From: Deltaproteobacteria bacterium
GTDB taxonomy: Bacteria; Myxococcota; Myxococcia; Myxococcales; Myxococcaceae
DNA: 6,497 bases
Reading direction: 5' to 3'
Assembly (NCBI GenBank): GCA_016875515.1
Contig: VGRA01000149.1
Coordinates: forward strand, 1 to 6,497
Part shown: positions 1 to 5,923 of the stretch, piece after piece
How positions within the stretch are numbered: position 1 is the first letter of the stretch
Layout: each line of letters opens with the position of its first letter
The notes under the pieces: generated by a model
What the model was told of the DNA's origin: nothing
What the model saw: only the letters and a program-made list of their open reading frames with translations
The model's database searches: none
Program-made: the position numbers and the translations under genes

Positions 1-1457
1 GTGAAGCGGCCGCTGCCGTCCACTGGCGCGCCCGCCCCGGCGCAGGTGACGGTGGCGGCGGGTAGGGCCTGCGACGTGTCCGCCGGGTTGCCGGCGTTGA
101 AGGCGTACACGCGCCCCTTGAGCGTCCCCATGCCCGCGGTGGCCAGCAGCTCCATGGAGCCCCACTCGGTCCCGCCCGCCGCCACCGACCGCGTCACCGA
201 GTTGGAGGCGTACCCCGCCTTGGTGGCGGTCACCGTGTGGGTGCCGGGGGAGACGGCGAAGGAGTAGACGCCGTCCGTGCCGGTGGTGAGCTTCTGCGTG
301 CCGACCGTCACCTCCACGCCCGAGACGCGGTTGGCGGTGTTGCCGCCCTGGAAGATGACCCCCTTCAGGGTTCCCGTGGTGGGGGTGGGGCCGGTGCTGC
401 TGCCGCCCACCAGCTGCATGTACTTCGTCCAGTTCCAGCCGGTGCCGGGATCGTAGTGGCCGCCGGTGTTGCACTGCTGCGGGATGTCCACGTGGCCGAT
501 GACGTGGTTGCGGTCCTTGGGGATGTTGTGCCGGTCGCAAATCCACTTCGTCAGCTTCGCTGACTCCGTGTACAGGGCGTCCGTGTACCACTTGCCCGGA
601 TCCGCCACGAACCCCTCGTGCTCGATGCCGATGGAGCGGTCGTTGTAACACTGCGCGTGCCACGCGGTGTCCGCGTGCTGCACCAGCTGGGTAATCTGCC
701 CGTCCGAGCTGCGGACGACGTAGTGGGCGGAGACGCTGGCGGACGGGTTGGACAGCCAGCTGACCGCGCCCGAGTAGCCGCCCTGGGTGGTGTGGATGAC
801 CACCCACCGGTAGTCGGTGCGCCCCTGGCTGTAGTTGGGGGACTGCTGCCAGCGGTAGGTGCCGGGGTACTCCGCGCCGAGCCCCTGCTGCGCCACGCCC
901 ACCGCGCGCCGGTGCGTCCAGTCCGCCACCAGGCCGTACTCGGCCACCGCCGCGCGGAACACCTGGTCCGCGTAGTCATCCGCCAGCTGCGCCTGGCCCA
1001 GCCCGGCGTAGAGGCTGACCGCGTGGAACCAGTCGGCCGGGTCTGCCGGGTTGCGCGTGCCGTCCTGGAACCCCGGCTCGGCCAGCGCCCGCAGCACCGC
1101 CGCCGCGCCGAGCACGTTCGCCTCGGGGTCCACCTTCAGCCGCTCCTCCGGCAGCCCCAGCAGGCGCGCCGCCTGCCCCAGGGTGTCCCAGTCCTCGCGC
1201 TGCACCAGCTGCATCACCCCGTGGCCGCCGGCGAGCGAGCGCTCCGCGGGGTGCTCGCCGCGCGTCTCCACCCACGAAAGCCCCCGCAGCACCGGCTCGG
1301 GCACCTGGTAGGCGCGCGCCGCCCGGGTGAAGGCCACCCCCAGCGGGCGAGCAGCGGTGGTGGTGGTGTGTTGTTGCGCCTCGCCCGTGCCAGGCGGGGC
1401 GCCGCAGCCGGCCAGCAGCAGCAGGGCGGTGAGGGCGAGCGGGGAGGCGCGACGCAT
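1..1457 (-). CDS. Lipoprotein N-acetylmuramoyl-L-alanine amidase with lytic-transglycosylase-like N-terminal domain (3' end beyond window)
   Basis: Probable cell-envelope peptidoglycan hydrolase that cleaves the bond between N-acetylmuramic acid and L-alanine. The first 485 residues are visible. Residues 1-18 form a lipoprotein signal with lipobox LLAGC (Cys18), followed by a Thr-rich linker. Residues about 40-180 resemble the lysozyme/SLT fold: candidate catalytic Glu64 in SWVETRG, GVMQL at 80-84, N114 with the following helix, and a late SLYAGLG. Residues about 197-345 are an Amidase_2 domain. By alignment to AmpD its zinc ligands are His222 (VVIHTT), His322 (IGHVDI) and Asp336 (HYDPG), and its catalytic Glu is 279 (SIGIEHEG). 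Residues 363-440 form a carboxypeptidase-regulatory-like beta-sandwich, and a second copy begins at about 443 (GTLKGRVYAF) and is cut by the window edge. The ATG at 1457 follows GAGG by 5 nt and places the signal peptide at the terminus. The amidase assignment is firm; activity of the first domain is inferred. Confidence 0.9.
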   Translation of the reverse strand, partial: MRRASPLALTALLLLAGCGAPPGTGEAQQHTTTTAARPLGVAFTRAARAYQVPEPVLRGLSWVETRGEHPAERSLAGGHGVMQLVQREDWDTLGQAARLLGLPEERLKVDPEANVLGAAAVLRALAEPGFQDGTRNPADPADWFHAVSLYAGLGQAQLADDYADQVFRAAVAEYGLVADWTHRRAVGVAQQGLGAEYPGTYRWQQSPNYSQGRTDYRWVVIHTTQGGYSGAVSWLSNPSASVSAHYVVRSSDGQITQLVQHADTAWHAQCYNDRSIGIEHEGFVADPGKWYTDALYTESAKLTKWICDRHNIPKDRNHVIGHVDIPQQCNTGGHYDPGTGWNWTKYMQLVGGSSTGPTPTTGTLKGVIFQGGNTANRVSGVEVTVGTQKLTTGTDGVYSFAVSPGTHTVTATKAGYASNSVTRSVAAGGTEWGSMELLATAGMGTLKGRVYAFNAGNPADTSQALPAATVTCAGAGAPVDGSGRF

Positions 1458-1462
1458 GGGGA

Positions 1463-1466
1463 CCTC
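1463..1466 (-). promoter_or_regulatory. Shine-Dalgarno site of the amidase gene
   Basis: Read on the minus strand, GAGG lies 5 nt before the ATG at 1457. It supports this start, which also gives a complete lipoprotein signal peptide. Confidence 0.55.
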
Positions 1467-1534
1467 GGGCGTGGATGATCGGGCTTCTCGACCAGCGGGC
1501 GAGGGAAGTTGCCCAGAGGGGGGGCGGTCCGCAA

Positions 1535-1553
1535 CCCGGGTGGCTCACCCGGG
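1535..1553. repeat. Perfect 8-bp inverted repeat (hairpin or operator)
   Basis: CCCGGGTG at 1535-1542 is followed by a 3-nt spacer (GCT) and its exact reverse complement CACCCGGG at 1546-1553. There is no T-run on either side, so it does not look like an intrinsic terminator. It lies 78 bp upstream of the amidase start and 95 bp upstream of the DUF3370 start. It could be a dimeric repressor operator or a hairpin in the amidase leader RNA. Chance formation in GC-rich DNA is possible, though its perfect pairing and intergenic position make it worth noting. Confidence 0.55.
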
Positions 1554-1585
1554 CGACAGCCGACGTCCGGGCGGGCTCCCTGAAA

Positions 1586-1604
1586 ACGAACCGGCACGAA
1601 ACCG
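1586..1604 (+). repeat. Tandem direct repeats one helical turn apart
   Basis: ACGAACCG (1586-1593) and ACGAAACCG (1596-1604) start exactly 10 bp apart, in an A-rich patch that stands out from the surrounding G/C-rich DNA. The spacing would place two protein contacts on the same DNA face, as in activator half-sites. They lie about 45-63 bp before the DUF3370 ATG. The functional role is inference only. Confidence 0.35.
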
Positions 1605-1632
1605 TCCCCAGCCCATGTCCGACAATGTAGGC

Positions 1633-1638
1633 AGGAGG
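1633..1638 (+). promoter_or_regulatory. Shine-Dalgarno site of the DUF3370 gene
   Basis: A full AGGAGG lies 10 nt upstream of the ATG at 1649. An in-frame TAG at 1628-1630 rules out any longer N-terminus, so this site fixes the start and shows that the protein lacks an upstream signal-peptide extension. Confidence 0.8.
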
Positions 1639-1648
1639 CACCCGCACC

Positions 1649-3049
1649 ATGCACCTGATCCCTCTCAACACCTGGCTCCACCGCCTCCTCCCGGCCCGCA
1701 CCCGCCCAACCCCTGCGCCTGCCACGGCCACCGGCAGCGCCTCCGCGGCCAGCACATCGGCCCCGGCCACCCGCGCCCTGAAGCCGGTGGAGGGGCTGGA
1801 CGGCGGCTTCGGAGGCCCCGCGCAATTCAACTCCAACCACCCGGAAATCCTCGGCTCGCTGCCGGACGGGAAGCTGCTCACGCTCTCCACCCTCTCCCCC
1901 GCGGGCAAGGCGCATCCCGGGGCGCACCAGGGCCACAGCTTCAACGGGCCGTTCCGGGTGATGACCTCCCACCAGAACCGCACCGGTCGCGAGGCGGTGC
2001 AGAACCTGCTCCTGCACAACCCCACCGGGCAGCCGGTGACGGTGAAGGTCAAGGCCTTTGCCAGCCACACCGCGCTGGAGGCCCCCTACCTGGACGGCAA
2101 CCGCCACGTGGTGCGGGATGCAAACGGCGCGCTGGTGAAGACGTTGCCGGTGCCTCCCGCCGAGGCGGTGGTGGAGGACGAGGCCGGGCGGCTCGCCAAC
2201 GGCCCCGGGGACGCGGTGGCGCGGGACATCCTCCGCGGCCGCAGCATGCCGGGCATGGTGCGGGAGCTGGTCATCCCGCCGGGAGAGACGGTGGCGCTGT
2301 CCTCGCTTCCCCACCCGCACGGCACCGAGCGGGTGACGCAGGCGGAGTTGGTCTCCTCCGGCCCGGTGCAGGTGGCGGAGCTGTACTCCCGCGGCAAGGC
2401 CACGCTGCCGCAGCTGAAGCGGGGGCTGCAGGCGTCCGCGCTGGTGCCGCGGGACGCGCACCATGACCGCATCCCCTCCGCTCCCGGGGCGGGCGGCAGC
2501 TTCATCTACAGGCGCGTGGCCGGCGTGGTGCCCGCCTCCACCTTCGCGGCCCGCATGACCAACGACACCGTGCGCCGGGACTTCCTGCTCGAGGGGCCGG
2601 GCACGCGGCGCTTCGCGCTCAACACCAATGCCACGCAGCGGCTGGGCACCGGGCTGGACGGCGCGGCCCCCGTGGCCACCCGCTACCCGGACTCGGCATA
2701 CGCGAGCCACGGCAACTACGGCGGCGAGTTCCAGCTGGGCGGCACCTTCCGCAACACCACCTCGGCCCCGCTGCGCGTCAGCGTGTACCTGGACACCCCG
2801 CCGGAGGCGAAGGCGGGCGTCTCGCGCAGCGTGCGCAACGCGGTTGAGGCCACCGTGCGCGAGGCCCCGGACTCGGACGGCACGCGCACGTACCTGTACG
2901 CCAACCAGACGGAGGGCACGGTGAGCAGCCGGCCGCTGGCCACCGTGGTGGTGCCGCCGGGGGCCTCCCGTCAGGTGGACCTGCGGATGTTCTACGCGGC
3001 CAACAACACCAGCCCCCACGTGCTGCGGGTGGTGACGGCGGCCCCCTAG
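1649..3049 (+). CDS. DUF3370 domain-containing protein, function unknown
   Basis: This is a 466-residue protein that I recognise from several motifs of the DUF3370 family: FNSNHPE (60-66), HSFNGPF (96-102), LLLHNP (120-125), NGPGDAVARDILRGR (184-198), and the diagnostic RYPDSAYASHGNYG (345-358). A late segment, VDLRMFYAANNTSPHVLRV, matches the family's C-terminal end. The length is typical for the family. The function of the family is not known to me. Alternating hydrophobic residues and lack of helix-rich stretches suggest a beta-rich fold. The first 45 residues are an Ala/Pro/Thr/Ser-rich low-complexity tail, with only a short hydrophobic stretch (LIPLNTWLHRLLPA) and no standard signal peptide. 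The gene is divergent from the amidase and convergent with hrcA, sharing the CTAG at its stop. Its codon use does not differ visibly from its neighbours, so any horizontal acquisition is old. Confidence 0.85.
   Translation: MHLIPLNTWLHRLLPARTRPTPAPATATGSASAASTSAPATRALKPVEGLDGGFGGPAQFNSNHPEILGSLPDGKLLTLSTLSPAGKAHPGAHQGHSFNGPFRVMTSHQNRTGREAVQNLLLHNPTGQPVTVKVKAFASHTALEAPYLDGNRHVVRDANGALVKTLPVPPAEAVVEDEAGRLANGPGDAVARDILRGRSMPGMVRELVIPPGETVALSSLPHPHGTERVTQAELVSSGPVQVAELYSRGKATLPQLKRGLQASALVPRDAHHDRIPSAPGAGGSFIYRRVAGVVPASTFAARMTNDTVRRDFLLEGPGTRRFALNTNATQRLGTGLDGAAPVATRYPDSAYASHGNYGGEFQLGGTFRNTTSAPLRVSVYLDTPPEAKAGVSRSVRNAVEATVREAPDSDGTRTYLYANQTEGTVSSRPLATVVVPPGASRQVDLRMFYAANNTSPHVLRVVTAAP
3046..3049. 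other. Shared CTAG: overlapping stop codons of two convergent genes
   Basis: The palindrome CTAG provides the plus-strand TAG (3047-3049) of the DUF3370 gene and the minus-strand TAG (complement of 3046-3048) of hrcA. There is no spacer and so no room for an intergenic terminator. Each transcript must terminate within, or run antisense into, the opposing gene. Confidence 0.95.
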
Positions 3050-4092
3050 TCGGACTCCAGCGCCTTCGACAGCACCTGCGCGGTGAAGCCCACCAGCGGG
3101 ATGACCTTCTGGTAGTCCATCCGCGTGGGGCCGATGACCCCCACCGCCCCCAGCACCTGGCCGTTGCTGCCGTAGGGGCTGGCAATGACGGACACCTCCG
3201 CCCCCTCGCCGAGCGCGCTCTCCGCGCCAATGAAGACTTGGATGGCCGCGGCCTTCTGCACCCGGTCCAGCAGCTGCAGCAGCCGACCCTTCTCGTCCAG
3301 CGCGCGGAACACCGCCCGCGCCCGCTCCACGTCCGCAAACTCGGGCCGCTCGAGGAAGCTCCCCGCCCCTTCAATGACCACGCGCTCGGGCGCAGCCACC
3401 CCCACCGCCGCAGCCACGCCCAGGCGCAGCGCCCGCTGCAGCTCCGGCTGCTCGGCCGCCGCCTCGTCCTCCAGCTCCCGCTGCAGCGCCGCGCGGAGCT
3501 CCTCCACCGTCCGCCCCGGGTGGCGCGCGAACAGCTCGTTCAGCCGGTTGGCAGCGCGCACGAGCTCCTCGCCGCTCATGGGGATGTCCAGCGCGAGCGG
3601 CCGGTTCACCACCTGCCCGCCCTGCACCACCAGGACCGCCAGCACGCGGTCCTCGCGCAGCCGAACGAACTCGATGCGGCTGGGGGCCAGCTGCCCGGCC
3701 CGCGGGGTCACCACCACGCCCGCGTGGCGCGTGATGGCGTGCAGCACCCGGGAGGCGTCCTGCGCCACGCCGTCCGCGGACCCCTCGGTGCCGGACAGGT
3801 TCTGCTGGATGAGCGCCTGCGCGGCCTCCGGCGGCGCCTCCAGCTTCACCAGCGCGTCCACATAGAAGCGGTAGCCCTGCGACGTGGGCACGCGCCCGGC
3901 AGAGGTGTGCGGCTTCACCAGGTACCCGAGCGCCTCCAGGTCCGCCATCACCCCGCGCAACGTGGCGGAGGAGACGTCGAACTCCGCCCCGCGGACCAGC
4001 TGCGAGCTGCCCACGGGCTCGCCGCGCGTGATGTACGCGTGCACGATGGCGCGCAGCACGGACTTCTCGCGGTTGCCCAGGTCCTCGGCCAT
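3046..4092 (-). CDS. hrcA: Heat-inducible transcription repressor HrcA
   Basis: HrcA represses chaperone genes (groESL, dnaK) by binding the CIRCE operator, and depends on GroEL for its active fold. The 348 residues match the usual family length. Residues 1-80 are the winged helix-turn-helix domain: YITRGEPVGSSQLV (20-33), VSSATLRGVMADLEALGYL (40-58) and PHTSAGRVPTSQGYRFYVD (61-79), all hallmark segments. The rest is the GAF-like effector/dimerisation domain, ending in the typical ASPYG, then GPTRMDY (321-327). The ATG at 4092 is the first start after an in-frame TAA (4108-4110). It has no clear Shine-Dalgarno sequence, so translation may be weak or coupled to the gene upstream. It lies 77 nt after the aldehyde dehydrogenase gene on the same strand. 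No grpE, dnaK or dnaJ gene and no CIRCE sequence is present in the window, unlike the common hrcA-grpE-dnaK arrangement. The identification is very secure. Confidence 0.97.
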   Translation of the reverse strand: MAEDLGNREKSVLRAIVHAYITRGEPVGSSQLVRGAEFDVSSATLRGVMADLEALGYLVKPHTSAGRVPTSQGYRFYVDALVKLEAPPEAAQALIQQNLSGTEGSADGVAQDASRVLHAITRHAGVVVTPRAGQLAPSRIEFVRLREDRVLAVLVVQGGQVVNRPLALDIPMSGEELVRAANRLNELFARHPGRTVEELRAALQRELEDEAAAEQPELQRALRLGVAAAVGVAAPERVVIEGAGSFLERPEFADVERARAVFRALDEKGRLLQLLDRVQKAAAIQVFIGAESALGEGAEVSVIASPYGSNGQVLGAVGVIGPTRMDYQKVIPLVGFTAQVLSKALESD

Positions 4093-4169
4093 GGAAGGAC
4101 CAGGGGTTTAGGTCCGCTCCCCTCGGCCGGGCAACCCGCCCCCCTGCGCCTGCCCGCCTGGCAACCGGT
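4093..4169. other. Short gap between the aldehyde dehydrogenase gene and hrcA
   Basis: This 77-nt C-rich gap contains only a 4-bp-stem hairpin (CGGG-CAA-CCCG, 4128-4138) without a T-run, and GGCAACC repeated at 4130-4136 and 4160-4166. I see no intrinsic terminator and no CIRCE operator, which is compatible with read-through into hrcA. A promoter for hrcA here cannot be excluded. Confidence 0.5.
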
Positions 4170-5888
4170 TCAGGCCCGCAGCCCTGCCGCCGCCAGCCCC
4201 GGCACCTTCAGCCAGGACGGGTCCGCCTCGAACTGCGCGAGCCGCTGCCCCAGCACGTGCGCGGTGCGGTGGCCCGGGAACCACGGCAGGGCCGGGAAGT
4301 TGGCCGCCGGCGCCCGGATGACCACCTTCTCGATGCCGTCGAACATCAGCGTGTTGTGGACGAACCCGCGCCCGGACTGGATGTCCTCCGGCGTGGTGGA
4401 CGGGTGGCCGCCCCACGGCGTGGTGCCCAGCGCGAACAGCGTCCCCGCCCAGGTGTTCACCGCCACCCCGCCGTAGCGCAACCGCGCGAGCGCCCGCTCG
4501 AACGCCGCGGCCACGCCCGGCTGTCGCAGCGTCTCGTCGGACACCAGCACCATGGCTGCCAGTGTCCCCCACACCGAGCCGTTCACGAAGTCGACCGCCG
4601 CGTCCAGGTAGGAGGCGGCGTCCCCGCCCGCCACCGTCGTCTCGGACAGTACGCTGCACCAGGGCTCTTGACGGAACACCCGGTCGGACAGGTGGGAGGC
4701 GTCCACGTCCCGCAACACCGCCCACGGCAGCTCCCCGTCCCGGGCCGTCCCTACCCGTTGGACGTTGTTGCGGCCATCCACGAAACTGCTCCAGCGCTGC
4801 GCCGCCCCCGGGTACCAGGCGGACCGCGGCGGCGCGCGGCCCAGCGCCTCGGCCACCGCGTCCACGAAACCGCCCCGACCCGCCCACTCGCGCGCCGTCA
4901 CCAGCAGCTTGGCCGAGTTGCAGTTGAAGGAAGCGTTGTTGGCCACCATCCCGGCCACGCTCGCCGCCTGGAACTTCAGCTCCGCGGGCTTCCACGGCCC
5001 GGGCACCACCAGCACCGGGGTGATGTTGCCCAGTTCCGAGTGGATGGGCTTCTGCAAGAGCCTCTCCCGCCGGGCCCGGCGCATCTCGCCTTCCTCCCCC
5101 ACGCCCCACACGAGCGCGTCGTGTGTCTTGTCGGAGCCGGTGACGTGCACCTCGTCCACGTGCGGGTGGTGGGCCAGGTAGCGGCCCTCCTCCGCCCCGC
5201 CGTACACCACCGCCAGGAAGCCCCGATCCACCAGCGGCTGGAACGCCTTCTCCAGCAGAGGCCCCAGGTAGGCGTTCACCGGGTTCATCTTCAGCACGCA
5301 CACCGTGCCTTCCACGAACAGCTTGGTGAGGCAGTCGGTGGGCGGGATGGCATTGACGTTGCCGGCCCCCAGCACCAGGCACACGCGCCCCCCGTGCGGC
5401 GCCTTGAAGAAGCGCGCCTGGTGCTCTCCCAGGTTCTCCCGCGTCACCCCGGGCTGGAAGTGCACCTCCGCCTCGTGCTTGCCCAGGAGCGCCGCGTCCA
5501 GCGCGTTGCCGGGGAACACCTTCACCGCGAGCCGCCCGTCCGGAAGCTGCCGCACCCAGGACGGGTCCACCCGCGGCGCCCCGCGCGCCTCCACGTCCGC
5601 GAGCGACTCCACCAGCAGCCGCAGCATCCGCAGCGTGACGACCGGCCCGGCGAGCCACTCCTCGCCTGCCAGCGGGGAGCCGGCTGGGATGCCCTTGGCG
5701 CGGCAGGCCTCTACCACCGTGGCCTCGGCCACCTGCCGGTAGCGCTCCAGCAGCTGCTCGCACAGCGCACGCTTCTCCCGCACCGGCATCCGGGCAAACG
5801 CGCCGGCGCTCTCCTTCACGCGCGCCACCACCTGGTCCAGCGTTGCTTGGGCGGTGCTGCGCAGCGAAGTCTCGGCAACGGACGTCAT
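4170..5888 (-). CDS. Aldehyde dehydrogenase superfamily protein (divergent, 572 residues)
   Basis: Probable cytoplasmic NAD(P)-dependent oxidation of an unidentified aldehyde to its acid. The ALDH fold is shown by VLGAGNVNAIPP (172-183), Lys200 in VLKMNP, the cofactor-loop motif VTGSDKTHDALVWG (249-262), general-base candidate Glu285 in HSELGN, and nucleophile Cys323 in ANNASFNCNSAK. At 572 residues it is longer than the usual ~480-500. There is an extra charged segment at about 263-280 between the cofactor loop and Glu285, and a long N-terminal helical region (1-120). Catalytic context is ELGN rather than ELGG, and FNCN rather than GQxC, so it belongs to a divergent subgroup; an acyl-CoA reductase activity is an alternative. 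The ATG at 5888 is the likely start, although no good Shine-Dalgarno is visible. It lies 35 nt after the upstream same-strand gene and probably shares its transcript. The substrate cannot be deduced. Confidence 0.88.
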   Translation of the reverse strand: MTSVAETSLRSTAQATLDQVVARVKESAGAFARMPVREKRALCEQLLERYRQVAEATVVEACRAKGIPAGSPLAGEEWLAGPVVTLRMLRLLVESLADVEARGAPRVDPSWVRQLPDGRLAVKVFPGNALDAALLGKHEAEVHFQPGVTRENLGEHQARFFKAPHGGRVCLVLGAGNVNAIPPTDCLTKLFVEGTVCVLKMNPVNAYLGPLLEKAFQPLVDRGFLAVVYGGAEEGRYLAHHPHVDEVHVTGSDKTHDALVWGVGEEGEMRRARRERLLQKPIHSELGNITPVLVVPGPWKPAELKFQAASVAGMVANNASFNCNSAKLLVTAREWAGRGGFVDAVAEALGRAPPRSAWYPGAAQRWSSFVDGRNNVQRVGTARDGELPWAVLRDVDASHLSDRVFRQEPWCSVLSETTVAGGDAASYLDAAVDFVNGSVWGTLAAMVLVSDETLRQPGVAAAFERALARLRYGGVAVNTWAGTLFALGTTPWGGHPSTTPEDIQSGRGFVHNTLMFDGIEKVVIRAPAANFPALPWFPGHRTAHVLGQRLAQFEADPSWLKVPGLAAAGLRA

Positions 5889-5923
5889 GGAGGGCCCCCG
5901 GGCAAGGAACGTGGTGGTACGGC

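Larger units (their letters stand above)
1458..1648. other. Divergent intergenic/promoter region between the amidase and DUF3370 genes
   Basis: This 191-bp non-coding stretch separates two genes transcribed away from each other, so it must hold promoters for both. It contains a perfect inverted repeat (1535-1553), a weaker GTTGC/GCAAC inverted pair (1508-1512 and 1531-1535), and tandem ACGAA-type direct repeats (1586-1604). GACAAT at 1621-1626 matches four of six bases of a sigma-70 -10 box towards the DUF3370 gene, but no good -35 box sits 16-18 bp upstream. No sigma-54 -24/-12 pair with correct spacing was found. Promoter positions are therefore not resolved. Confidence 0.6.

Noticed and set aside
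1356..1367. Four GGT triplets in the amidase linker, encoding consecutive Thr (with a similar CAG run for the Leu-rich signal core)
   Set aside because: The run is very short, in frame and in a low-complexity linker. Length change would not cause phase variation, so I do not treat it as a functional repeat.
1541..1560. Possible sigma-54 promoter beginning TGGCTC
   Set aside because: The GG-N10-GC spacing fails: the bases at the expected -12 GC are CG, and the sequence is part of the inverted repeat.
1214..3019. 601-codon minus-strand open frame opposite the DUF3370 gene and across the intergenic region
   Set aside because: It is antisense to a gene with family-wide motifs, spans the divergent promoter region, and has an Arg/Gly/His-rich sequence without domain features.
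4093..4169. Search for a CIRCE operator (TTAGCACTC-N9-GAGTGCTAA) near hrcA
   Set aside because: Neither half-site is present here, and I saw none elsewhere in the window.
3238..4476. 412-codon plus-strand open frame opposite hrcA
   Set aside because: It lies antisense to an unambiguous hrcA gene and has shadow-type composition (His, Arg, Leu, Gln, Pro).
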